From Oscillospiraceae bacterium (GTDB taxonomy: Bacteria > Bacillota > Clostridia > Oscillospirales > Oscillospiraceae): a stretch of DNA of 12,192 bases. Under the pieces are notes generated by a model that saw only the letters and a program-made list of their open reading frames with translations, did no database searches and had not been told where the DNA came from. The stretch spans positions 1 through 12,192 of the forward strand of contig JAFPTE010000102.1 in assembly GCA_017400415.1 (NCBI GenBank), given 5' to 3'. Below, one piece after another: positions 1 through 6,192 of this stretch (within the stretch, counting starts at the first letter, position 1; each line of letters begins with the position of its first letter). The position numbers were made by a program, and so were the translations under genes.

Positions 1-684
1 GGCGAGAGCAAGGCCGACTCCCTGGTCTCCGACCTGACCGCCGGAACGGACCCCACCGTGGCCCCCTACGCCGGGGACGGTGAGTGCTGCCTGCGGATAA
101 CCGCCGCCGGCGACACCGAGGCCCAGGCCATGAGAAAAATCGAGCCTGTGGCGCAGGAGATACGGCGCCGGCTGGGTGACGTTGTCTACACGGACACCTT
201 CGCCAGCCTCCAGGAGACCGCCGTAAGCCTTCTGAAAGCAAACCGCAAGACCCTGGCCGCCGCCGAGAGCTGCACCGGCGGCCTTGTGAGCGAGCTTATA
301 ACCTCCGTCCCCGGCTCCAGCGCCGTCTTCCGGGGAGGCGCCGTGACCTACGCTGCCGACACCAAGGAGGACCTTTTAGGCGTGGACGGGGACACCCTCA
401 CCGAGGAGGGCGCCGTCTCCGAGTCCGTTGCCCGGCAGATGGCCATGGGCGTCCGGGCCCGCTTCGGCGCCGACCTGGGCATCGGCATAACCGGCGTGGC
501 GGGGCCCGACTCCGACGACCGAGGAAACCCCGTGGGCCTTGTGTACGTGGCCCTCTCCGCCTCCGCCCGGACCTTCTGCCGCCGGCTGCAGCTGGCGGGG
601 GACCGGCGCAGGATAAGGCTCCAGGCGGCCAACACCGCCCTTGATATGCTCCGCCGGTATCTGACCGGCCTGCCCATAGAATAA
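1..684 (+). CDS. cinA: CinA family protein, C-terminal part (nicotinamide-nucleotide amidase domain), 5' end cut by window edge
   Basis: The frame is open from base 1, so the start lies outside the window and 227 residues are visible. Full CinA proteins are a little over 400 residues. The first visible residues (GESKADSL, then DPTVAPYAGDGE) match the end of the N-terminal MoCF/COG1058 region. The rest is the CinA C-terminal domain, with AESCTGG at bases 262-282 carrying the expected catalytic serine, followed by GAVTYAADTK and GITGVAGP. In this family the C-terminal domain deamidates nicotinamide mononucleotide during NAD salvage, and the N-terminal domain can act on ADP-ribose or related pyrophosphates. 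The older name reflects a link to competence in streptococci. The next gene follows after 21 bases, suggesting cotranscription. The identification is firm; the physiological role in this organism is inferred. Confidence 0.93.
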   Translation, partial: GESKADSLVSDLTAGTDPTVAPYAGDGECCLRITAAGDTEAQAMRKIEPVAQEIRRRLGDVVYTDTFASLQETAVSLLKANRKTLAAAESCTGGLVSELITSVPGSSAVFRGGAVTYAADTKEDLLGVDGDTLTEEGAVSESVARQMAMGVRARFGADLGIGITGVAGPDSDDRGNPVGLVYVALSASARTFCRRLQLAGDRRRIRLQAANTALDMLRRYLTGLPIE

Positions 685-705
685 AAAACTTGGAGGATAA
701 GAAAA

Positions 706-1719
706 ATGGAACTTGAAAACACCCCGGAGCGCATTGAGCTCCGCAGCAAGGCCAAGAGCGTCTTTTCCCGCTGCGGCCTGGCCCTTATCGTGCTGATGCT
801 GGCCTCCAGCGTGCTGCAGGTAATCGTCGGCGCCGTGATGAACACCATGGAGACCGTTCCCGGCTGGCTCTTCTGGCTGGGCAACTTCCTTCCCATCTAT
901 GCCGTGGGCGTGCCCCTGGCCATCGTGCTCATGAAGAGGCTGCCGGACTATGAGGCCGGCCCCGCCCGCTTCACCGGCGCAGACCTTCTGCGGGCCATCA
1001 TCATCTGCATCCCGGTCATGTACATCGGCAACATTATCGGCACGGTGCTCTCCTCCCTTCTGTCCGGCGGCGCCGCCCAGAACCCCCTGGAGAGCCTCAT
1101 CGCCAGCGACAGCTGGCTGCGGATACTGTTCATGGTGTTCGTGGGCCCCTTCTTTGAGGAGCTCATCTTCCGCCGCTACCTCATCGGCAAAACCGCCCGG
1201 TACGGCGAGAAGAACGCCATCCTCTTCTCCGCCCTCATGTTCGGCCTGTTCCACATGAACCTGTTCCAGTTCTTCTACGCCTTTGCCCTGGGCCTCATCT
1301 TCGGCTACGTCTACGTGCGCTCCGGCAAGCTCATCTACACGGTCATCATGCACGTTTTCATCAACTTCATCGGTTCCGTGGTGGGCCCCTGGATCATCGG
1401 CATGATGGATATGGAGGCCCTGGAGGCCGTTGAGAACGGCGCCGACCCGGCCACCGTCATTACGGAGGCCAACATGGGCGGCTTCGTGGCCTACTTTGTG
1501 TACCTCATCGCCCTGCTGGCCCTTATCATCGTGGGCGTCATCCTGCTTCTGAAGGCCCGGAAGAACATCGCCTTCCGCAGGCCCGAAGAGGAGCTGCAGA
1601 AGGGTGAGGCCGCCCCGGCCACCTATGGCAATGTGGGCGTCATCGTCTTCATGGTGCTGTGCGCCCTGGCCATGATTGCAACCCTTGTGACGCCCTTCCT
1701 GGGAAGTCTGGAGCAGTGA
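706..1719 (+). CDS. CPBP-family intramembrane metalloprotease (Abi/CAAX-like)
   Basis: This 337-residue polytopic membrane protein has the three CPBP (Abi) motifs: EE-LIF-R at residues 151-156, FGLFH at 179-183 and HVFIN at 216-220. These supply the glutamates, histidines and asparagine of the predicted zinc-type active site inside the membrane. Hydrophobic segments lie near 23-45, 56-76, 95-120, 137-150, 172-203, 208-235, 260-283 and 308-332. A GGAGG site at 692-696, nine bases before the ATG, supports the start. Bacterial members include processing or immunity proteins for peptide bacteriocins and membrane-protein maturases, but substrates are mostly unknown and nothing here identifies one. 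A charged stretch at 284-302 precedes the last TM helix. The stop codon overlaps the GTG start of trmO, so translation is probably coupled. Confidence 0.9.
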   Translation: MELENTPERIELRSKAKSVFSRCGLALIVLMLASSVLQVIVGAVMNTMETVPGWLFWLGNFLPIYAVGVPLAIVLMKRLPDYEAGPARFTGADLLRAIIICIPVMYIGNIIGTVLSSLLSGGAAQNPLESLIASDSWLRILFMVFVGPFFEELIFRRYLIGKTARYGEKNAILFSALMFGLFHMNLFQFFYAFALGLIFGYVYVRSGKLIYTVIMHVFINFIGSVVGPWIIGMMDMEALEAVENGADPATVITEANMGGFVAYFVYLIALLALIIVGVILLLKARKNIAFRRPEEELQKGEAAPATYGNVGVIVFMVLCALAMIATLVTPFLGSLEQ

Positions 1720-2402
1720 GCGGGGAGCTGACGCTCCAGCCCATCGCCCGGGCCGTAAACGGCTACGCCGAAAAATTCGGCGTGCCCCGGCAGGCGGGAG
1801 TTGTGCCCCAGGCGGAGACCCTCATCGTCTTCGAGCCGGAGTTTGCGGTCCCGGAGGCTCTGCGGGGGCTGGAGGGCTTTTCCCACCTGTGGCTCATCTG
1901 GGGCTTTTCCGGCTCCTATGGGAAGCCCTGGTCCCCCACGGTGCGGCCCCCCAGGCTGGGGGGCAACCGGCGCATGGGCGTTTTCGCCACCCGGTCCCCG
2001 GTGCGGCCCAACCCCCTGGCCCTCTCCTGCGTGGAGCTGGCGGGGATTGAGGAGCATGAGGGCCGCCTTGCCCTGCGGGTCAGGGGTGCGGACCTGATGA
2101 GCGGTACCCCTGTCTACGACATAAAGCCCTACCTGGCCTACGCCGACGCCGTACCGACTGCGGCCCCGGGCTGGACGGCGGGGCTTTCGGAGCGGACTGT
2201 GACGGTGGACTTCCCGCCGGAGCTGCTCCGGGCGGTACCGGAGGAGGTGCGGCCCGCCCTGCTGGCGGTGCTGAGCCACGACCCCCGGCCGGCCTACGCC
2301 CGGGACGGGGAGAAGGAATACGGCCTCACCTACGGCGGGGTGAACGTCCGGTTCACGGTATCCGCCGGAGTGCTGCGGGTAAAGGCCGCAGAGAAAGGAT
2401 AA
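1716..2402 (+). CDS. trmO: tRNA (adenine(37)-N6)-methyltransferase TrmO
   Basis: This 228-residue protein resembles E. coli TrmO (YaeB/TsaA) along its whole length. TrmO uses S-adenosylmethionine to N6-methylate threonylcarbamoyl-A37 in some threonine tRNAs, giving m6t6A and improving decoding. Visible family signatures are KFGVPRQAG (residues 20-28), GLEGFSHLWLIW (51-62), PTVRPPRLGGN (74-84), MGVFATRSPVRPNP (87-100), GTPVYDIKPY (130-139) and the C-terminal DPRPAY (189-194). The open frame extends back to an ATG at 1659 inside the previous gene. I chose the GTG at 1716 because it overlaps the upstream TGA, follows a short GGAG at 1710-1713, and starts just before the conserved LQPIARA segment. 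deoC begins two bases after the stop, so the gene sits in the cinA-deoC operon. Confidence 0.93.
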   Translation: MSGELTLQPIARAVNGYAEKFGVPRQAGVVPQAETLIVFEPEFAVPEALRGLEGFSHLWLIWGFSGSYGKPWSPTVRPPRLGGNRRMGVFATRSPVRPNPLALSCVELAGIEEHEGRLALRVRGADLMSGTPVYDIKPYLAYADAVPTAAPGWTAGLSERTVTVDFPPELLRAVPEEVRPALLAVLSHDPRPAYARDGEKEYGLTYGGVNVRFTVSAGVLRVKAAEKG

Positions 2403-2404
2403 AT

Positions 2405-3064
2405 ATGGATAACAAAGCGCTGGCCGCCATGATCGACCACACCAATCTCAAGCCCACCGCCTCCCGGGAGGATATGGAAAAGCTCTGCGCCGAGGCCAGG
2501 GAGTACGGCTTCGCCTCCGTCTGCGTGAACCCCTGCCATGTGCGCACCTGCGCCGCCCTGCTCCGGGGCAGCGCCGTGGCGGTATGCACGGTGGTGGGCT
2601 TCCCCCTGGGGCAGAACACCGTGGAGACCAAGGTGTTTGAGGCGAAGAACGCCATAGATAACGGGGCTACGGAGATCGACTACGTTCTGAACATCTCAAA
2701 GCTCCTGGACGGGGAACTGAGCTATATCCGCCGGGAGATGGAAATGCTGACGGAGCTGTGCCACAGCCGGGGGGCAAAATGCAAGGTCATACTTGAGACC
2801 TGCTATCTGGCGCCCATACACATTGAGGCCGTGTGCCACACGGCCGCCCGGGTGGGCATCGACTTTGTGAAGACCTCCACGGGCTTCGGCCCCGCCGGGG
2901 CAAGGGCGGAGGACGTGGCCCTCATGAAGGCCGAATGTGGCCCCGCCGTAAAGGTGAAGGCCGCCGGGGGCATCCGCACAAGGAAGGCCGCCCTGGAGCT
3001 CATAGCCGCCGGAGCGGACCGCCTGGGCTGCTCCGCCGGGGTGCAGATACTCCGGGAGGAATAA
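2405..3064 (+). CDS. deoC: Deoxyribose-phosphate aldolase
   Basis: This 219-residue class I aldolase cleaves 2-deoxy-D-ribose 5-phosphate to acetaldehyde and glyceraldehyde 3-phosphate in cytoplasmic deoxynucleoside catabolism. The length is normal for the family. The catalytic set is present: the Schiff-base lysine in FVKTSTGFG (K156), the second active-site lysine in VKVKAAGGIRT (K185) and the aspartate in EIDYVLNI (D92). The N-terminal IDHTNLKP motif and VVGFPLGQN are also typical. AAAGGA at 2393-2398 serves as ribosome site for the ATG. No other deoxynucleoside-catabolism gene (deoA, deoB, deoD, pdp) is nearby, so its placement after trmO looks like operon convenience rather than a pathway cluster. 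Transcription should stop at the hairpin just downstream. Confidence 0.97.
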   Translation: MDNKALAAMIDHTNLKPTASREDMEKLCAEAREYGFASVCVNPCHVRTCAALLRGSAVAVCTVVGFPLGQNTVETKVFEAKNAIDNGATEIDYVLNISKLLDGELSYIRREMEMLTELCHSRGAKCKVILETCYLAPIHIEAVCHTAARVGIDFVKTSTGFGPAGARAEDVALMKAECGPAVKVKAAGGIRTRKAALELIAAGADRLGCSAGVQILREE

Positions 3065-3101
3065 AAAAACACCGTCTGCGCAGGCAGGCGGTTTTTCTTT
3101 T
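3065..3101. terminator. Bidirectional rho-independent terminator between deoC and the convergent lipoprotein gene
   Basis: The arms 3071-3079 (ACCGTCTGC) and 3084-3092 (GCAGGCGGT) form a 9-bp stem with one T-G wobble and a GCAG loop. Bases 3093-3101 are T rich on the + strand, giving a terminator for deoC. Upstream, 3063-3069 is an A run that becomes a T run on the - strand, so the same stem can stop the convergent transcript. Confidence 0.88.
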
Positions 3102-3146
3102 CCCCGGCGGCGGAAGCCGCCGGGGTTGTGTTGTTGTGGGGGTTTT
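3102..3146. repeat. Palindromic repeat, copy A (downstream of the lipoprotein gene)
   Basis: Arms CCCCGGCGGC (3102-3111) and GCCGCCGGGG (3116-3125) are a perfect 10-bp inverted repeat around a GGAA loop. A G/T-rich arm follows (3126-3146: TTGTGTTGTTGT, five Gs, four Ts). The same structure recurs at 4625-4674. No T run follows the palindrome on either strand, so it is not an ordinary terminator. The arm ends inside the lipoprotein gene's stop codon (3145-3147, read on the - strand). Confidence 0.85.
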
Positions 3147-4602
3147 ACGCCACGCCGAAGAATTCTCTTAGCAATAAGTATTCCTCTCTCTGGTTACCCC
3201 CGGGAACAGGCTTATAATGCTGTGTCCGATACCAGGAACTCACGTGGAAAGGAAACATTACGTACTCATAAAGAGGGCCAAAATCTACATTTTGAAAAAA
3301 TGAAAGATACAATTGATACAGGTTCGTCCTCTGCCCAAAATATAGATCCCTGCCCGCATATTCCGTCTTTCCATCAACTGTTTTATACTTAACCCGAACC
3401 ATATAATTTCCAGTGTAAACAATTCCTACAGCATCCGAGTCATACAACTTGCAAGAAATGCGGACTCTATCACCCTTAAACATTGAAAATGCGTCGCCTT
3501 CCTCCAGGTCAACGTTTTCGGTTTTGCCGTCGGAGCGATTTATAGTCAGGTTGATATCTTCAACCCTTAGTTTTCCGCTGCCGTCCTCAACCTCCAGGCC
3601 CAACACCGTGATATTATCCATTGCCTGAAAGATTATCAGATTTGAGTCCTTTTCTCTTACAATTTCATGAGCATAAGGATTAACCCCGGCAGCCATTACT
3701 CCGCCACCGTAGGCAAGCGACGAAGCATTCCTTATCTGGCTATCTCCACCTGCCCTAATGCAACCGCAGTTTACCTTATATTGCTTCCCCTTAACCGCAA
3801 TTGTAACGGTATCCGTAGTCTCACTGACAGCGGTCCCGCTAAAGGTAACTTCAACTTTATAAGCGTAAAACTTCGGCAATTCACGGCTCCATTGGTAAGC
3901 GCTTCTTGCGGCTTCTTTTTCAGAGTTTCTCACAAAGGTTTCATACTTATGAAAATACACAAATGTATCTGAATCCCTTTCGGAGTTCATATACTTATCC
4001 ATAAGCCAAGCAAACTGTTTCCAATCTGCAGTTGAAGCCAAACAGTGATACTCATTTGCGGAATACAAAGAAGCCGCATTCTCTTTATATCCTTCCAGAA
4101 AAACCTCTTCAAAGGAGTAACCTGTTTGTGCCCTCAGTCCGGACTTAAAGTCAAACTTGTTTTCGTCTACAGGCTTTTCCGAAAGCACATAGAAAGTATA
4201 ATGCACAGTTGAAGAAGAACTGATGTATAGGTTGGCGTTTCTGCAAGAAAAGTATAAGCCATCAGCAGTCTCCGGAGCATTTTCAGGGTATGACGGAAAA
4301 GAAACCTGAAAACTGTCAGGGACAACAACCGGAGCTGCAAGAAACTCATCATACAAATCGAAAACGGTCTTTTCCTCTTTTATGTCGTTATCCCCGGTTC
4401 CGGCGCCGTCTTCCCCTTTTGTCGGGTCCGGCGTCGCAGTTGCAGGGTCCGGCGTCACGGGCTCCGGGTCGGGCGACATAGGCTCCGCAGTATCGGGAGA
4501 CTTCCCCGGCTGCTCCTCCGGCTTTTCCGCCGGTGCCGGTGCGCAGGCGCAGAGAGAAAGGAGCATGGACAGCAAGAGCAGTATTGCTATGGCTTTTTTC
4601 AT
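3145..4602 (-). CDS. Lipoprotein of unrecognised family with Pro/Asp-rich linker
   Basis: I do not recognise this 485-residue protein. The ATG at 4602 is preceded by GAAAGGAG (4618-4611); a longer in-frame start at 4710 lies in the promoter and is unlikely. Residues 1-20 are a lipoprotein signal peptide (MKKAIAILLLL..., lipobox LCAC, lipidated Cys20). Residues 21-78 form a disordered linker with repeated PDP units. Residues 79-485 look like a folded extracellular domain rich in aromatic and beta-type segments, with cysteines in VNCGCIRAG and SCKLYD. It should be anchored outside the membrane. The signal and linker DNA is G+C rich (4441-4500: 42/60) while the body is A+T rich (3961-4020: 21/60), with the change near base 4386 at the end of the linker. 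Palindromic repeats bracket the gene. It has its own promoter downstream of a sigma/anti-sigma pair. Function unknown; possibly a surface or stress-response effector. Confidence 0.85.
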   Translation of the reverse strand: MKKAIAILLLLSMLLSLCACAPAPAEKPEEQPGKSPDTAEPMSPDPEPVTPDPATATPDPTKGEDGAGTGDNDIKEEKTVFDLYDEFLAAPVVVPDSFQVSFPSYPENAPETADGLYFSCRNANLYISSSSTVHYTFYVLSEKPVDENKFDFKSGLRAQTGYSFEEVFLEGYKENAASLYSANEYHCLASTADWKQFAWLMDKYMNSERDSDTFVYFHKYETFVRNSEKEAARSAYQWSRELPKFYAYKVEVTFSGTAVSETTDTVTIAVKGKQYKVNCGCIRAGGDSQIRNASSLAYGGGVMAAGVNPYAHEIVREKDSNLIIFQAMDNITVLGLEVEDGSGKLRVEDINLTINRSDGKTENVDLEEGDAFSMFKGDRVRISCKLYDSDAVGIVYTGNYMVRVKYKTVDGKTEYAGRDLYFGQRTNLYQLYLSFFQNVDFGPLYEYVMFPFHVSSWYRTQHYKPVPGGNQREEYLLLREFFGVA

Positions 4603-4624
4603 GGTCGGATCTCCTTTCGGGTTT

Positions 4625-4674
4625 CCCCGGCGGCTCCCGCCGCCGGGGTTGTGTTGTGTGTGGGGGGTGGTTTT
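4625..4674. repeat. Palindromic repeat, copy B (5' leader of the lipoprotein gene)
   Basis: Arms CCCCGGCGGC (4625-4634) and GCCGCCGGGG (4639-4648) match copy A at 3102-3125 exactly, but the loop is TCCC instead of GGAA. A similar G/T-rich arm follows (4649-4674). On the lipoprotein mRNA this hairpin would sit just upstream of the ribosome site at 4618-4611, so it could influence translation or message stability. Confidence 0.85.
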
Positions 4675-4681
4675 CATTCTC

Positions 4682-4710
4682 ATAATATCAATAGTATTCA
4701 TGTCTGTCAA
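4682..4710 (-). promoter_or_regulatory. Near-consensus sigma-A promoter for the lipoprotein gene
   Basis: Read on the - strand, the -35 box is TTGACA (4710-4705), the spacer is 17 bases and the -10 box is TATTAT (4687-4682). Transcription would begin near 4675, giving a leader of about 70 bases that contains repeat copy B. The gene can therefore be expressed independently of the upstream sigma/anti-sigma operon. Confidence 0.8.
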
Positions 4711-4738
4711 GGGCTGTTTTATCTTTTCGGTGTTTCAT
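4688..4738 (-). CDS. Possible 16-residue peptide ORF after the anti-sigma gene
   Basis: A perfect AGGAGG site (4752-4747) overlaps the anti-sigma stop codon and lies eight bases before an ATG at 4738. The frame encodes MKHRKDKTALDRHEYY and stops at 4688, right beside the lipoprotein promoter's -10 box, with the -35 box inside it. It may be a translated leader peptide, or the stump of a third operon gene displaced when the lipoprotein arrived. The start signals are better than chance would suggest, but nothing shows the peptide is made or conserved. Confidence 0.3.
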   Translation of the reverse strand: MKHRKDKTALDRHEYY

Positions 4739-4750
4739 TTTTGGAACCTC

Positions 4751-5437
4751 CTATTTTATATTTTCCGCAAACTTAATTACGGATTCCAACGGTTCATAAT
4801 ATGAGTTGATGTCGATAATCAGGTTTTTGCTCTCGTCAAATATCATCATATATACACCATCCTCATCCTGCCCTACATAGGCCTTGTTGCCATTTATTAC
4901 AGTTTCAAATACTGTAGCATTTTCCGTATTAATGAATACTCCCGCATTGTCCATGGGGCTGTAGCCGAAGGCGATCATGCCGCCCTGGCCGTTTGTGAAG
5001 ATTTTCGATCCGTCCGGGTCCATGGATTCAAGCCTGTAGCCGGGGGGAATCCAGGTGGGCCTGGCCAGAACGTTGGAGTCGTCTACGATCTGAATACTGA
5101 TATGGTCTGAGAACGCAGCGGTAAAATAGCTGATGACGCTGTAGCGGGCCGCCTGGGCATTCAGGGTCACGGCAGTAAGGGAGACCAGGACCGCAAGTAT
5201 TATTATTGCTGCCCTGCCCGCTATGTTCAGCCCCCGGCTCAGGGCCCGGAGCCGGCCCCGGCGCCCCTCCTCCCGGTCCAGGGCTTCCAGAAGCTGCAGG
5301 TCCGGGACCCCGGGGGTAAGGGGCCCGGCCTTCTCCGGCTCCTCCCCGCCGGATTTGTACTTGTAAAGCAAAAGCTTCAGCTGCGCCTCCTGCACCCGGT
5401 CCTCCAGGTCCCGCAGGCGCTTATCCTCAGAATTCAT
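4751..5437 (-). CDS. Probable anti-sigma factor, single-pass membrane protein with DUF4367-like domain
   Basis: This 228-residue protein has a charged cytoplasmic N-terminus (residues 1-75, with a helical MNSEDKRLRDLEDRVQEA start), one TM helix (about 76-94) and an extracellular C-terminal domain. The segment TWIPPGYRLE, then YSPMDNAG and VNGNKAYVGQ-like strands, fits the DUF4367 family often paired with ECF sigma factors in Clostridia. Its start lies 11 bases inside the sigma gene, with GGAGG nine bases upstream, so the two are translationally coupled. The expected role is to hold the sigma factor at the membrane until an extracytoplasmic signal releases it. Assignment as an anti-sigma factor rests on topology and position; no zinc HxxxCxxC motif is present. 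The last third of the gene is markedly A+T richer (4741-4800: 20/60 G+C) than its N-terminal half. Confidence 0.75.
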   Translation of the reverse strand: MNSEDKRLRDLEDRVQEAQLKLLLYKYKSGGEEPEKAGPLTPGVPDLQLLEALDREEGRRGRLRALSRGLNIAGRAAIIILAVLVSLTAVTLNAQAARYSVISYFTAAFSDHISIQIVDDSNVLARPTWIPPGYRLESMDPDGSKIFTNGQGGMIAFGYSPMDNAGVFINTENATVFETVINGNKAYVGQDEDGVYMMIFDESKNLIIDINSYYEPLESVIKFAENIK

Positions 5438-5987
5438 AATCCATCGCCTCCATTATTTTTTTCAGCTTTTTCCTGGCACGGTAAAGCTGCACCCGCAGGT
5501 TCCCCTCCGTGATGCCTCTGCTCCCGGCCATCTCTTCCATGCTCAGTTCCAGAAAGTACCGCTCCTCCAGCAGAAGCCGCTCCTTTTCCGGCAGCTTGTT
5601 CAGGGCCTCAAAGGCCTTCTGCTCCCGCTCCCGGGCCAGCATCCGCTCCTCCGGCGAGCTGCCCCCGGAGAGGTCCACAAATAGCGGCTCCCCCTCCTCC
5701 AGCTCCGCAGGGTCCTCCGGCTCCCCCGGGTCAAACTTCTCCCAGCGGTTTACCACCACGCTGCGCACCGTGGTGAATATGTAGGCCGACTGGGCCGGCG
5801 GCGGCAGCTGACTCAGCAGGTCATAGTGCATTATGAGCCGGTTCAGGCTCTCCTGCACCATGTCCCACCCGTACTCCGGCGGCGACCCGCACTCCAGCGC
5901 CTTTACGTACATCTTGCTGCCGTAACGGTCGTATAGCTGACGGAAAAACGCCGCCTTCTCTTTGAATTCTTTCCTGATTGCTGTCAC
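5427..5987 (-). CDS. ECF-type RNA polymerase sigma factor (sigma-70 family)
   Basis: This is a 186-residue two-domain sigma factor. Region 2 covers roughly residues 14-75 (FFRQLYDRYGSKMYVKALE, then WDMVQESLNRLIMHY and the SAYIFTTVRSVVVNRW helix). Region 4 covers about 125-182 (ALNKLPEKERLLLEERYF, LSMEEMAGSRGITEG and VQLYRARKKLKKIM, the recognition helix). A short acidic linker joins them, and no region 1 or 3 is seen, as in ECF factors. The best frame start is GTG at 5987, but it lies inside the GGGAGGTGA site, unusually close. An in-frame ATC at 5978 is spaced correctly from the site but is a very rare start codon. The gene overlaps the probable anti-sigma gene by 11 bases. The ECF-like promoter upstream suggests autoregulation. 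Target genes cannot be named. Confidence 0.9.
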   Translation of the reverse strand: MTAIRKEFKEKAAFFRQLYDRYGSKMYVKALECGSPPEYGWDMVQESLNRLIMHYDLLSQLPPPAQSAYIFTTVRSVVVNRWEKFDPGEPEDPAELEEGEPLFVDLSGGSSPEERMLAREREQKAFEALNKLPEKERLLLEERYFLELSMEEMAGSRGITEGNLRVQLYRARKKLKKIMEAMDYEF

Positions 5988-6020
5988 CTCCCGGCGGTCA
6001 ATAGTCCCCCTATATATAAA

Positions 6021-6046
6021 GACAGTTGACCGGGCTTTTTGTTACA
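6021..6046 (-). promoter_or_regulatory. ECF-type promoter, probably autoregulatory, for the sigma gene
   Basis: On the - strand, TGTAAC (6046-6041) is followed by 16 bases and TGTC (6024-6021), close to the TGTAAC/CGTC-type boxes of Bacillus SigX/SigW-class promoters. The start point would be near 6014, about 27 bases before the sigma gene. A TATATA at 6015-6010 lacks a good -35 box at the right distance. Confidence 0.55.
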
Positions 6047-6124
6047 CTTTTTTTCAATTTTTTTGCTTTTTTTAATATAACACAAAGTCAGCGGGAATAG
6101 AATAGCCAATCTGCCCGGTTAAAG

Positions 6125-6152
6125 TTGACTAACCCGCCGACATTGTTATAAA
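6125..6152 (+). promoter_or_regulatory. Sigma-A promoter of the ABC importer (and possibly hydrogenase) operon
   Basis: TTGACT (6125-6130), a 16-base spacer and TATAAA (6147-6152) form a good vegetative promoter. The leader would be only about 30-35 bases, too short for a riboswitch. A 5-bp inverted repeat, GGTTA (6117-6121) and TAACC (6130-6134), brackets the -35 box and might be an operator, but the arms are too short to be confident. Confidence 0.75.
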
Positions 6153-6192
6153 ATTATCATTAGCATAAATCGGATAGAAGGAAAAACGGAAA

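Noticed and set aside
376..1353. Long open frame on the - strand opposite cinA and the CPBP gene
   Set aside because: It has low-complexity His/Gly/Ala/Asp composition typical of antisense frames in G+C-rich coding DNA and lies over two well-supported genes.
3102..3125. Palindrome as a second terminator
   Set aside because: Neither strand has a T run after the stem. The adjacent hairpin at 3071-3092 is the better terminator in both directions.
4603..4710. 36-residue N-terminal extension of the lipoprotein frame starting at 4710
   Set aside because: It would begin within the -35 box and read through the promoter and palindrome. The ATG at 4602 has a strong ribosome site and starts a proper lipoprotein signal peptide.
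6022..6126. Shared GCCCGGT-AA motif in opposite orientation at the two divergent promoters, as a common operator
   Set aside because: The match beyond about seven bases is poor and the sites sit differently relative to the two promoters, so chance cannot be excluded.
6153..6192. Riboswitch in the leader of the importer operon (for example thiamine-type)
   Set aside because: The leader is only about 30-35 bases and A+T rich, with no room for an aptamer.
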